A DNA stretch of 8,767 bases from Bacteroidota bacterium (GTDB taxonomy: Bacteria > Pseudomonadota > Alphaproteobacteria > Puniceispirillales > Puniceispirillaceae), in assembly GCA_009936825.1 (NCBI GenBank), contig JAACDV010000275.1, positions 1-8,767 on the forward strand. The letters run 5' to 3'. This document shows, one piece after another, positions 1 to 6,797 of the stretch (position 1 is its first letter; the number at the start of each line of letters is the position of its first letter). Below the pieces are notes generated by a model, which had not been told where the DNA came from, did no database searches, and saw nothing but the letters and a program-made list of their open reading frames with translations. Position numbers and translations under genes: made by a program.

Positions 1-439
1 CACCCGCCCCACCATCAGCACCTACATCTACATCTCCCTTACCCCCCTCTTTCTCAGCTGCACACCCTGCGGAGTTATCGTCAAAATTACCCTCGGCAGG
101 CCGCGCATTATTACTCTCATTACGCGAGCCACGCTCGCCTGACCGCGCTTCATGCTGGGCCTTACGTTCTTCTGCAGCATCAACAGCTGCCTGATGAAGG
201 CGGAAATAGTGATCTGCAAACTGAGTGTAGGCTTCTGCGGTAATCCGCTCACCCGAGGCGGCAGCGTCAAGCGCCAGCGCCATATATTTCTCATTCAGCT
301 GTAGAGCATTTCCGCGAAGCTTCACTTCGGGACCGTTGGATTCATAAGAAGTATTGCGATTTGGCACGTTTTGTGGGGCGTTGCCGTTGCCCCGGCGACC
401 ACGTCCGCGGCCACGCTTTGCATTCTGAGGTTGTCTCAT
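1..439 (-). CDS. DUF4167 domain-containing protein, N-terminal part (C-terminus beyond left edge)
   Basis: The frame is open from the ATG at 439-437 to the window edge, giving about 146 residues and no stop, so the gene is partial. The protein starts MRQPQNAKRGRGRGRRGNGN, a basic Arg/Gly-rich tail. It is followed at residues 34-82 by the DUF4167 core: a SNGPEVKLRG stretch, then LNEKYMALALDAAASGERI and AEAYTQFADHYFRLH. After about residue 90 it becomes a low-complexity, Gly/Asp/Glu/Asn-rich tail, usual for the family. Function is not established; the RGR-rich start suggests nucleic-acid (probably RNA) binding, which is inference. It lies downstream of prfA-prmC, the usual alphaproteobacterial order. 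No good Shine-Dalgarno is visible. The start codon forms an ATGA overlap with a three-codon ORF (ATG at 446), so initiation could be coupled or SD-independent. The family call is firm; the role is unknown. Confidence 0.9.
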   Translation of the reverse strand, partial: MRQPQNAKRGRGRGRRGNGNAPQNVPNRNTSYESNGPEVKLRGNALQLNEKYMALALDAAASGERITAEAYTQFADHYFRLHQAAVDAAEERKAQHEARSGERGSRNESNNARPAEGNFDDNSAGCAAEKEGGKGDVDVGADGGAG

Positions 440-544
440 TGAGCCATTTTACCGATTATTGCAACGAGTTAGGCAAGCTGGACGGGCGCGATAGAAGCTC
501 GTAGCAGCGCTTGCTGTTGGAAACCGCCATATTTGGAGGTCTTT

Positions 545-567
545 CGGCAACGTCATTCGCGTTGCCG
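545..567 (-). promoter_or_regulatory. Hairpin in the DUF4167 leader region
   Basis: A perfect 8-bp inverted repeat (CGGCAACG and CGTTGCCG) encloses a 7-nt loop, about 105 bp upstream of the DUF4167 start. No T-run follows on either strand, so it is not a normal intrinsic terminator. It may be a structured element in the DUF4167 5' leader or a protein-binding site. The structure is seen directly; the role is inferred. Confidence 0.4.
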
Positions 568-578
568 TCAGAGACATA

Positions 579-608
579 ACAATACTCATGCCCAATCGAT
601 TAATTCAA
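579..608 (-). promoter_or_regulatory. Weak candidate promoter for the DUF4167 gene
   Basis: On the minus strand TTGAAT (603-608) and TATTGT (579-584) are separated by 18 bp. Each matches 4 of 6 bases of the sigma-70 consensus. Transcription would begin near 572 and give a leader of about 130 nt containing the 545-567 hairpin. The match is only modest, and the surrounding gap is AT-rich, so chance is possible. Confidence 0.22.
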
Positions 609-609
609 G

Positions 610-638
610 GGAAATATGCTATTTCGGAGGAAATATGC
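610..638. repeat. Short direct and inverted repeats in the prmC-DUF4167 gap
   Basis: GGAAATATGC occurs twice, at 610-619 and 629-638, 19 bp apart (about two helical turns). The first copy also forms an inverted repeat GAAATA-TGC-TATTTC at 611-625. This arrangement resembles a small operator on one face of the helix, lying just upstream of the weak promoter candidate at 579-608. No known regulator motif is recognised. Confidence 0.3.
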
Positions 639-692
639 GAAAAAATAACCTGTAATTAGACAAGCTGGTGAAAAAAGGGGCAAAACGGGCTC

Positions 693-1604
693 TCAAACCT
701 GCCGCCCAAAAACCAGACATCGCACAATGCCGCTAAAATCAGCATGCTGACCATAAGGTTTCAGGCCGTGAGCGGCGGCGATCCCGGTGACAGCATCTGC
801 CTGACCTTCGCCAATTTCAACGAAAGCACGGCCCTTAACGGTTAGCCCCGCCGCGATTACAGGAATGACAATTCTCCAACATTCCAGTCCGTCATCGCCG
901 CCATCAAGCGCGCGCATCGGATCGAACTTGGCAACCTCAGGCGCCAGCGACGCAATCTCGCCGGTCGGGATATAAGGCGGGTTTGAAAGGATAAGATCGG
1001 AAGGCAGAAAATTCACCGCAGCAAAGTCACCCTGAAAAAAGCGACTTCGCGAGGCCAACCCCAGCGCCAACGCATTCCGTTCGGCAACCTTGATCGCATC
1101 ATTGCTAATATCAATCCCTCTGCCGACCGCATCCTCAAGTTCGCTTAGGCACGCCAGAAGAAGGCAGCCCGAACCAGTGCCAAGATCAACAAGCCGCAGC
1201 CCGGAAGGCTGGGTTTTCGCCCATGCCAGTGCCGCCTCAACAATTGTTTCCGAATCAGGGCGCGGATCGAGCGTATCCGGCGAAAGATCAAATCGCAGTG
1301 ACCAGAATTCTCGCCACCCCCTGATCCGGCTTACGGGTTCACCTTGCAGGCGGCGCTCCAACAGCTGCTCATACCGCGCCGCCAACCCGGGATGCCATTC
1401 AGCAATGGTTTCATGCGGCAACACCGCATCATCACGCCCCAAAAGTTCGGCCAGCAGAAGACGCGCATCCAGCTTTGCTTCATCGGCATTGGGGATTCGG
1501 GTGTTGGGGTTATGTTTGGAGACCGCATCACCAGCGGCAAGCCGTTCAGCGGCGGCAATTAGGATGGAGCGTGCTTCGCAGCCGGTGCCTTGCAGCCGGT
1601 TCAT
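693..1604 (-). CDS. prmC: Peptide chain release factor N5-glutamine methyltransferase PrmC
   Basis: PrmC (HemK) uses S-adenosylmethionine in the cytoplasm to methylate the glutamine of the GGQ motif of RF1 and RF2, improving termination. The 303-residue product has the N-terminal helical domain (about 10-95), the DPRPDSE segment at 113-119 (PRP(D/E)(S/T)E in the family), the SAM-binding DLGTGSG at 140-146, an acidic GIDIS at 163-167, and the diagnostic NPPY at 208-211. The C-terminus carries the usual [10 protein letters not shown] and EIGEGQ segments. A short insertion around residues 28-43 (Asn/Pro-rich) makes the N-terminal domain slightly longer than in E. coli PrmC (277 aa). Its ATG overlaps the prfA stop in ATGA, so it is translationally coupled to its own substrate gene. 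Identification is secure. Confidence 0.96.
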   Translation of the reverse strand: MNRLQGTGCEARSILIAAAERLAAGDAVSKHNPNTRIPNADEAKLDARLLLAELLGRDDAVLPHETIAEWHPGLAARYEQLLERRLQGEPVSRIRGWREFWSLRFDLSPDTLDPRPDSETIVEAALAWAKTQPSGLRLVDLGTGSGCLLLACLSELEDAVGRGIDISNDAIKVAERNALALGLASRSRFFQGDFAAVNFLPSDLILSNPPYIPTGEIASLAPEVAKFDPMRALDGGDDGLECWRIVIPVIAAGLTVKGRAFVEIGEGQADAVTGIAAAHGLKPYGQHADFSGIVRCLVFGRQV

Positions 1605-2680
1605 TCAGCACCCTCGGCCAGACGTTGCGCCTGATCTTCGGCAATCAGCGCTTCAACAACTTCATCCAGCGCCTCACCGGCAACAATCTTATCCAGCTTA
1701 TAAAGTGTCAAATTAATCCGGTGATCGGTAACCCGCCCTTGCGGAAAATTATAGGTGCGGATGCGCTCCGAACGATCCCCAGACCCAACTTGACCTTTTC
1801 GCGATGCGGCACGTTCTGCCTGAACGCGGGCGCGCTCGGCGTCATACAGCCTTGCCCGCAAAATCTTCATTGCCTTGGCCCGGTTCTTATGTTGTGATTT
1901 TTCGTCTTGCTGGCTCACCACAATTCCGGTTGGCATATGGGTAATTCGTACAGCCGAGTCAGTGGTGTTGACCGATTGACCGCCAGGCCCTGATGCGCGG
2001 AAAACATCAATCCGAAGGTCATTTTCCTGAATGTCGATATCAACGTCCTCGGCTTCAGGAAGAACTGCAACGGTGGCGGCCGATGTATGAATTCGCCCGC
2101 CAGCCTCGGTTTCGGGAACCCGCTGTACACGGTGAACGCCAGATTCGAACTTCAGCCGGGCAAACACATCGCCGCCAGCGATATTAGCCGTTGCCTCTTT
2201 ATAGCCGCCAATCCCGGTTTCCGAAATCTCCATCACCTCAAAACGCCAGCCATGGCGCGCAGCAAAACGCTGATACATACCAAAAAGATCAGCGGCAAAC
2301 AGCGCCGCCTCATCACCGCCAGTACCGGCGCGAACCTCTAGAATGGCGTTACGCGAATCATCACGGTCACGCGGAAGCAGCAGCAATTGCAGCGCCTGAC
2401 GTTCGTCTGGTAATTTGCTGTCAATATCCAGAATTTCGGCGTCTGCCATCTCAACCATTTCGGCGTCCCCTGCCACCTCTTCGGCCAGCGCGGCGGCGGC
2501 TATACGCTCGGCTTCCAGGCGGCGAACAAGGTCAATTTGATCACAGACCGGGCGCAATTCCGACAGCTCACGCGATAAATTGGCAAGCTCATCAGGCAGC
2601 ATATTGGCCGAATGGGACAGCCGGTCTTCAACCGCCTCGCGCCGCGCCAATACCTTATCCATTGTCTGCTCAAGACTCAT
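1601..2680 (-). CDS. prfA: Peptide chain release factor 1 (RF1)
   Basis: RF1 recognises UAA and UAG in the ribosomal A site and triggers peptide release. With the start at 2680 the protein has 359 residues. It has an N-terminal coiled-coil domain (about 1-100), [14 protein letters not shown] near 115-128, the stop-codon-reading tripeptide P-E-T at 189-191 followed by [15 protein letters not shown], the catalytic GGQ at 233-235, and [10 protein letters not shown] near 262-271. The PxT form marks RF1 rather than RF2 (SPF), and no RF2-type programmed frameshift is needed. An ATG at 2686 would add two residues (MW), but the GGGGA at 2687-2691 abuts it, whereas it lies 6 nt before the ATG at 2680. 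The 2680 start also puts the GGQ glutamine at 235, as in E. coli RF1. prmC follows with a 4-bp overlap. Confidence 0.96.
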   Translation of the reverse strand: MSLEQTMDKVLARREAVEDRLSHSANMLPDELANLSRELSELRPVCDQIDLVRRLEAERIAAAALAEEVAGDAEMVEMADAEILDIDSKLPDERQALQLLLLPRDRDDSRNAILEVRAGTGGDEAALFAADLFGMYQRFAARHGWRFEVMEISETGIGGYKEATANIAGGDVFARLKFESGVHRVQRVPETEAGGRIHTSAATVAVLPEAEDVDIDIQENDLRIDVFRASGPGGQSVNTTDSAVRITHMPTGIVVSQQDEKSQHKNRAKAMKILRARLYDAERARVQAERAASRKGQVGSGDRSERIRTYNFPQGRVTDHRINLTLYKLDKIVAGEALDEVVEALIAEDQAQRLAEGAE

Positions 2681-2686
2681 CCACAT

Positions 2687-2691
2687 TCCCC
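2687..2691 (-). promoter_or_regulatory. prfA ribosome binding site, built from the last tandem-repeat copy
   Basis: GGGGA on the minus strand ends 6 nt before the ATG at 2680 and decides between the two candidate prfA starts. The four G residues (2688-2691) are the end of the first copy (plus-strand order) of the 19-bp tandem repeat, so the site appears to derive from the repeat array. Confidence 0.6.
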
Positions 2692-2753
2692 AAAATCAAA
2701 AGCTGGCCCCAAAATCAAAAACTGGCCCCAAAATCAAAAACTGGCCCCAAAAT
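2688..2753. repeat. 19-bp tandem repeat, about 3.5 copies, between hisS and prfA
   Basis: Copies at 2688-2706, 2707-2725 and 2726-2744, plus a 9-bp partial copy at 2745-2753, share the unit CCCCAAAATCAAAAACTGG (plus strand). The copy beside prfA differs by one base (G at 2702). The period is not a multiple of three, and the array fills most of the 83-bp hisS-prfA gap, so it is not coding. On the prfA mRNA each copy shows a GGGG, but only the last is spaced correctly from a start codon. Arrays like this change copy number by replication slippage. Confidence 0.95.
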
Positions 2754-2781
2754 ATACACGCGCCTAAAGTTTGTGCGTCAA
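2751..2781 (-). promoter_or_regulatory. Candidate prfA promoter at the 3' end of hisS
   Basis: On the minus strand TTGACG (2776-2781, 5 of 6 bases of the -35 consensus) lies inside the last hisS codons, and TATATT (2751-2756, 5 of 6 of the -10 consensus) follows after 19 bp. The spacer is longer than the ideal 17 bp. If used, transcription would start near 2744, and the prfA leader would consist almost wholly of the tandem repeat. Confidence 0.3.
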
Positions 2782-4008
2782 GTGCGCCGCAAGATCAGCC
2801 TGCCTCACTTCACTTTGCGTCCCGTCACTAAGGTCACGAAGCTGGACTGTACCCTTTGCCAATTCATCCCCGCCAATAATTACAGCCATCCGGATACCCG
2901 CCCGATCCGCTTTTTTCAATCGCTTGCCAATCGCCCCGCCCGTTGGCAAATCAACAGCGATACCGGTACCACGAAGCACTTCGGCAAGGGCAAAAGCAGC
3001 ACTATCTGCTTCGACATCCGCCGCCATAATGGCAACGCGCGGCGTCGGTGGTTCCATATCGCCCACCAGCATTGCAAGGCGTTCAACACCTGCCGCCCAG
3101 CCAACACCAGCTACGGATGGGCCGCCCAGCATTTCGGACAGACCATCATAACGCCCGCCGCCAAGAACGGTTCCTTGTGCCCCAAGCGCGTCGGTAATGA
3201 ATTCAAATGCCGTATGACAATAATAATCGAGGCCGCGCACCAGCAACGGATCAAACTTCCAGTTGATTGACGCAGCGTCCAATGCCGCCGTGACTGCTGC
3301 AAAATGCGCCTTGGACTCATCGTTCAAAAACGCATCAAGGCGCGGCGCATCGTTAAGAATGGCACGGTCCCCTGCATCCTTTGAGTCAAGAATACGCAGC
3401 GGATTTGTCTGTAGACGCGTCCGACTATCCGGCGACAACGCATCGGCCTGCGATTCAAAATAAGCGACCAACGCGGTGCGATAATCCTGCCGACTTTTGG
3501 TATCACCCAACGAATTCAGATGCAGATCACATTTATCCAGCACACCGAGACCATCCAGAATCCGGGCCCCGCAGGCAATAATTTCAGCATCAGCCAACCC
3601 TTCGCGCGGACCCAGAAATTCAATTCCAATCTGATGAAACTGCCGCATCCGACCTTTTTGCGGCCGCTCATACCGAAACATTGGTCCCGCATAAAAAAAT
3701 TTCAATGGCAGACTCTGCGTCAGCCCGTTTGAAATCATCGCCCGCACAACGCCGGCGGTATTTTCCGGGCGCAGGGTGAACACCTCGCCGCCGCGATCGG
3801 TAAAATTGTAGGTTTCCTTGGTGACAACATCGCTGCTATCGCCAAGAGGGCGGGAGAATACCTCAGCAAATTCAAAAATCGGAGTCGCCATTTCCTGAAA
3901 ACCGTAACAGCTGGCGACCGTTCGTGCGGTGTCTATTACACGGCGATGCGCCGCCATCGCCGCAGGCAGAAGATCAGCGGTTCCTCTTGCAGGTTGCAAA
4001 CGAGACAT
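2764..4008 (-). CDS. hisS: Histidyl-tRNA synthetase (canonical bacterial type)
   Basis: This class II aminoacyl-tRNA synthetase charges tRNA-His in the cytoplasm. The 414-residue product is a normal length. It opens with the typical PARGTADLLP. It has TLRPENTAGVVRA at 78-90, motif 2 (FRYERPQKGRMRQFHQ) at 111-126, the HisA-type loop RGLDYYCHTAFEF at 258-270, GGGRYDGL at 283-290, and motif 3 (AAGVERLAML) at 305-314. The anticodon-binding domain spans about 323-414. Motif 2 is of the common bacterial form and not the divergent form of Rhizobiales and Rhodobacterales. An AGGA lies 10 nt upstream of the ATG. The 57-bp gap to ispG has no convincing terminator or promoter, so the two are probably co-transcribed. 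Stop codon TAG. Confidence 0.96.
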   Translation of the reverse strand: MSRLQPARGTADLLPAAMAAHRRVIDTARTVASCYGFQEMATPIFEFAEVFSRPLGDSSDVVTKETYNFTDRGGEVFTLRPENTAGVVRAMISNGLTQSLPLKFFYAGPMFRYERPQKGRMRQFHQIGIEFLGPREGLADAEIIACGARILDGLGVLDKCDLHLNSLGDTKSRQDYRTALVAYFESQADALSPDSRTRLQTNPLRILDSKDAGDRAILNDAPRLDAFLNDESKAHFAAVTAALDAASINWKFDPLLVRGLDYYCHTAFEFITDALGAQGTVLGGGRYDGLSEMLGGPSVAGVGWAAGVERLAMLVGDMEPPTPRVAIMAADVEADSAAFALAEVLRGTGIAVDLPTGGAIGKRLKKADRAGIRMAVIIGGDELAKGTVQLRDLSDGTQSEVRQADLAAHLTHKL

Positions 4009-4065
4009 GGTCAGATCATCCTATTGAAACTTCGCATCACAGTGCCATTTCTGGCCAGCTTGCGG

Positions 4066-5193
4066 CTAGGCTGTTAAGGTTTCAGCGGCTTCCTGCGCTT
4101 TAATAGCGCTGACACGCTCTTCGACAAGGCCGACAACATGCTCGACAATGTCGCCATTCGTCAACCTGTGATCGGCCATACCTGACACATAAATCTGATG
4201 CGTTCCGCGCCCACCGCCAGTCAAACCGATATCTGTCTCGCGCGCTTCACCCGGGCCGTTTACCACGCAGCCAATAATCGACACCGTCAAAGGAAGATCA
4301 ATATGCGCCAACCGCTCTTCGATGGTCTGCACGGTGCTGATCACATCAAACTGCTGGCGGGCACAAGAAGGACACGAGATCACCGTGACGCCGCGGCGGC
4401 GCAAACCCAGCGACTTTAGCATCTCGTAAGCAACGCGAACTTCTTCGGCCGGATCAGCCGACAGCGAAACCCGGACAGTATCGCCGATCCCCGCCCATAA
4501 TAAACCGCCAAGCCCGATCGCTGATTTAACCGTTCCAGCGCGAAGACCGCCAGCCTCGGTAATGCCAATGTGAAGCGGACAATCAATAACATCGGCAAGC
4601 TGCTGATAGGCCGCGACCGCCAAAAACACATCGGATGCTTTGACCGAAATCTTGAATTCGTGAAAATCGTTATCTTGCAGAATACGGGCATGATCGAGTG
4701 CAGATTCAACCAGCGCTTCGGGGCAAGGCTCGGCGTATTTTTCAAGAAGATGACGTTCCAGCGACCCTCCATTCACCCCAATTCGGATAGAGGCGCCATG
4801 GTCACGCGCGGCGCTGATCACTTCGCGGACACGGTCTGCCTTACCAATATTACCCGGATTAATGCGAAGACAAGCCGCCCCAGCCTCTGCTGCTTCGATA
4901 GCGCGGCGATAATGAAAATGAATATCGGCAACAATCGGCACCGGGCTTGCCTTACAAATATCACGAAGCGCCGCAGTGCTGTCTTTATCCGGACATGACA
5001 CGCGGACAATATCGGCCCCCGCATCGGCGGCAGCGTTTATCTGGGCAAGCGTTCCCGCAACATCAGCCGTCAGCGTATTGGTCATCGTCTGGACGGAAAT
5101 CGGCGCATCGCCGCCAACAGGAACCGAACCAACCATTATTTGACGGCTCTTGCGCCGCTCGATTGTTCTGTAAGCCCGATAGGCGTTGGCCAC
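4066..5193 (-). CDS. ispG: 4-hydroxy-3-methylbut-2-en-1-yl diphosphate synthase (flavodoxin)
   Basis: IspG (GcpE) is the [4Fe-4S] enzyme that converts methylerythritol cyclodiphosphate to HMBPP, the penultimate step of the MEP pathway for isoprenoids such as the quinone side chain. The start chosen is the GTG at 5193, giving 375 residues (E. coli has 372). An excellent AGAGGAG sits 7 nt upstream, and the protein then starts just before the family's usual [14 protein letters not shown]. The frame stays open to an ATG at 5274, but the 27 extra residues do not resemble the family and that ATG has no good SD. The cluster-binding cysteines are C274, C277 (CPSCARQ) and C309 ([10 protein letters not shown]), all present. 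The N-terminal TIM-barrel holds [17 protein letters not shown] and RINPGNIG. No defect is visible. Confidence 0.95.
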   Translation of the reverse strand: MANAYRAYRTIERRKSRQIMVGSVPVGGDAPISVQTMTNTLTADVAGTLAQINAAADAGADIVRVSCPDKDSTAALRDICKASPVPIVADIHFHYRRAIEAAEAGAACLRINPGNIGKADRVREVISAARDHGASIRIGVNGGSLERHLLEKYAEPCPEALVESALDHARILQDNDFHEFKISVKASDVFLAVAAYQQLADVIDCPLHIGITEAGGLRAGTVKSAIGLGGLLWAGIGDTVRVSLSADPAEEVRVAYEMLKSLGLRRRGVTVISCPSCARQQFDVISTVQTIEERLAHIDLPLTVSIIGCVVNGPGEARETDIGLTGGGRGTHQIYVSGMADHRLTNGDIVEHVVGLVEERVSAIKAQEAAETLTA

Positions 5194-5200
5194 TGCACCG

Positions 5201-5207
5201 CTCCTCT
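5201..5207 (-). promoter_or_regulatory. ispG ribosome binding site (decides the GTG start)
   Basis: AGAGGAG on the minus strand lies 7 nt before the GTG at 5193. It is the best Shine-Dalgarno match in the window and supports the shorter IspG. Confidence 0.8.
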
Positions 5208-5210
5208 GAA

Positions 5211-5230
5211 AATTCCAGCCCGCCGGAATT
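5211..5230 (-). promoter_or_regulatory. Small inverted repeat just upstream of the ispG RBS
   Basis: AATTCC and GGAATT (6 bp each) enclose 8 nt at 5217-5224, immediately upstream of the ispG Shine-Dalgarno. It could form a short hairpin in the leader that influences access to the RBS, or be a chance palindrome. No T-run marks it as a terminator. Confidence 0.25.
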
Positions 5231-5298
5231 GGGCCGTCTTTGATGTTGCCAAAAATCAGACTTATAGATAGCACCCGTGATTAGAGGGTCTTCATTAG

Positions 5299-5329
5299 GC
5301 AGGCTTGCCGCCCGGAAATATGAGCCTGC
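5299..5329 (-). other. Inverted repeat downstream of the rodZ-like gene
   Basis: A 7-bp inverted repeat (GCAGGCT and AGCCTGC) with a 17-nt loop begins 24 bp after the rodZ-like stop codon. The position suits an attenuator or an mRNA 3'-end stabiliser, but the loop is long and there is no following T-run, so termination is unproven. A lone -10-like TATAAG (5261-5266) lies between it and ispG, with no matching -35. Confidence 0.25.
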
Positions 5330-5352
5330 AAAACCGTCTTCGATGATTCTAT

Positions 5353-6630
5353 TTAGAGTTGGTTAAGCAAACGCTCGGCATCAAGTGGCATGTCACGCAA
5401 TATTTCACCCTTTTCGCCAACAGATTTTACCGTACCGTCGCTAAACAGCAGTTCAATCCCGCCAGCATTGCCGGTGCTTAAATACAGCTTGTCACGAACA
5501 TCCACAATATAGGTTTCACCATTGCGCATCAGGCTGGTCATAACTTCCTCACCGTCATTGCGAATGATTTCAACCCAACTGGTGCCGGTGGCGCGCACGG
5601 TAATCTCAAAAGCCGGATCACGCTGGCGCGCAAAAGCAACACCGCTCATCGAAGAAGGTTCGTTAACCACACCCTCGGCGTTGACATCCTGCTCATCTCC
5701 AGAACCGTTGGCGCCCTCAATTTCAGCAGCCGCGGTATCGGCGCCCGCAGTATCGGCGCCCACTGTATCGGCGCCCATAGTATCGGCGCTCGCAATCTGG
5801 GAACCGGTATCGTCTATGCGCGTCTCTTCGGCGATGGATAATTGCTCATCCCCTGTTTGGCCGCTGTCTGGCGTTGCCGGACTTTCGGCAATTTCCAAAA
5901 CTTTGGCAGGTGCGTCGGACATGTCTTCAGCGACGGCTACACTTTGGGTAAGCGCGGTTGCTTCGCTGGTTTGATCCGAAGCCCGTAAATCATTCTCTAC
6001 TTTGAGGATGGTCTCACCAGGCCCTTCCAGCGAGACAGTAGCGGCAGGCACGCTATTAGAAATGTCGCTTTGAAGGGTGGTTTCATCGGACACTAATCCA
6101 CTATCTGCCGAGACAATCAGGTCAGGGGTCAAAGGCAATCCGTCCCCAAGGGTCAGGTCTGCCGATACCGATGCCTGCTGGGAATCAGAGCCAAAAAGAG
6201 ACAATATTTCAGGTTTATCCGCCGCATACCAGCCGCCATAACCGACAACAACGACAATAACCAAAAGCGACGCCATCATGGCGCCCGAACGCTGGGGGCG
6301 TTGCCTATCAACGGGGAAGGAGTATGTCGGCGTTATTTTCTCCACAGCAGTTAGCGCCCGATACCGGCGCGGAAATTCCTCCGGATCAAGATCAACAGCG
6401 CCTGCAAATGAACGCAAAAAGCCAGAAACATAAGCAGGGCCTGGCAGCGCATCAAATTCGCCAGCTTCAATATTTTTGATATAGACTTTAGAAATACGTA
6501 AAACTTGGGCTATTTCGTTGACCTGCTGACCGCGAGCAAGCCGCGCCGCGCTTAGCTCACCCCCAATGGCTTGGAAGCTGTCAGTCCCAACGACCTCTTC
6601 GCGCGTCAATTCATCCATTTTTCGAGCCAC
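5353..6630 (-). CDS. RodZ-like membrane protein: N-terminal HTH, one TM helix, C-terminal DUF4115 domain
   Basis: The 425-residue product has the RodZ layout. A cytoplasmic helix-turn-helix domain (about 22-80, with GGELSAARLARG and ISKVYIKNIEAGEFDALPG) is followed by a basic juxtamembrane stretch and a single membrane helix (about 117-134, MMASLLVIVVVVGYGGW). A long acidic, Ser/Thr/Asp-rich periplasmic linker (about 140-335) follows, then a C-terminal DUF4115-type beta domain (about 340-414, with SWVEIIRNDG). RodZ binds MreB and helps set cell shape; direct DNA regulation is less likely. The linker contains four tandem five-residue repeats (ADT-x-G/A, 282-301). The start is a GTG at 6630; an ATG at 6618 (MDELTREE) is an alternative, and neither has a strong SD. 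It is separated from lysC by an AT-rich gap with a plausible promoter. The family is clear; the cell-shape role is inferred. Confidence 0.85.
   Translation of the reverse strand: MARKMDELTREEVVGTDSFQAIGGELSAARLARGQQVNEIAQVLRISKVYIKNIEAGEFDALPGPAYVSGFLRSFAGAVDLDPEEFPRRYRALTAVEKITPTYSFPVDRQRPQRSGAMMASLLVIVVVVGYGGWYAADKPEILSLFGSDSQQASVSADLTLGDGLPLTPDLIVSADSGLVSDETTLQSDISNSVPAATVSLEGPGETILKVENDLRASDQTSEATALTQSVAVAEDMSDAPAKVLEIAESPATPDSGQTGDEQLSIAEETRIDDTGSQIASADTMGADTVGADTAGADTAAAEIEGANGSGDEQDVNAEGVVNEPSSMSGVAFARQRDPAFEITVRATGTSWVEIIRNDGEEVMTSLMRNGETYIVDVRDKLYLSTGNAGGIELLFSDGTVKSVGEKGEILRDMPLDAERLLNQL
5735..5794. repeat. 15-bp in-frame tandem repeat, four copies, in the rodZ-like gene
   Basis: Four copies begin with GTATCGGCGC (plus strand) at 5735, 5750, 5765 and 5780. 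They encode ADTMG, ADTVG, ADTAG and ADTAA in the periplasmic linker. The period is five codons, so copy-number change keeps the frame and only alters linker length. Copies differ at the last bases, meaning the array is not brand new. Confidence 0.92.
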
Positions 6631-6661
6631 ATGACTTTATATTAAAGCGTTTCGGTGAATT

Positions 6662-6690
6662 AATAGAACACAAAAAAAATACAATGTCAC
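6662..6690 (-). promoter_or_regulatory. Candidate promoter for the rodZ-like gene
   Basis: On the minus strand GTGACA (6685-6690, 5 of 6 of the -35 consensus) is followed after exactly 17 bp by TCTATT (6662-6667, 4 of 6 of the -10 consensus). The spacer contains a run of eight T. The whole 6631-6750 stretch is far more AT-rich than its neighbours. Transcription from about 6655 would give a leader of about 25 nt. It would allow the rodZ-ispG-hisS block to be expressed independently of lysC. Confidence 0.38.
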
Positions 6691-6749
6691 CATCAATAAG
6701 CTGTTAATAAGTTGGTTTTTTTACAATAATTCGCTTTTGATTAAAATCG

Positions 6750-6779
6750 TTGGGCCAGTCGCAGCAAGGCACCGCCCAA
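6750..6779 (-). terminator. Weak possible terminator after lysC
   Basis: TTGGGC and GCCCAA (6 bp, 18-nt loop) lie about 20 bp past the lysC stop and are followed on the minus strand by CGATTTTAATC. The stem is short, the loop is long and the T-run is only four bases, so this is at best a leaky terminator. It is the only such candidate between lysC and the rodZ-like gene. Confidence 0.25.
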
Positions 6780-6797
6780 TCTTCGAGATCAAATCTT

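Noticed and set aside
545..567. Hairpin considered as an intrinsic terminator of the prfA-prmC transcript
   Set aside because: No T-run follows the stem on either strand, and it is over 120 bp past the prmC stop.
449..589. A 46-codon minus-strand ORF in the prmC-DUF4167 gap, ending 10 bp before the DUF4167 start codon
   Set aside because: It has no Shine-Dalgarno, no recognisable sequence, and it runs through the 545-567 hairpin. Open frames of this length are expected by chance. Conservation in relatives would reopen the question.
2688..2753. Tandem repeat considered as a small CRISPR array or plasmid-type iterons
   Set aside because: The 19-bp units are directly adjacent with no unique spacers and no cas genes nearby. 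There is also no replication gene, and the setting is a conserved core locus.
2191..3270. A 359-codon plus-strand open frame running antisense across prfA, the tandem repeat and hisS
   Set aside because: Its product is rich in Pro, His, Arg and Gln with no recognisable domain, and it lies opposite two strongly identified genes. It is best explained as a codon-usage shadow.
5522..5974. A 150-codon plus-strand ORF rich in Ser, Ala and Val opposite the rodZ-like linker
   Set aside because: It is antisense to a gene with clear domains at both ends. Its repeats simply mirror the 15-bp array.
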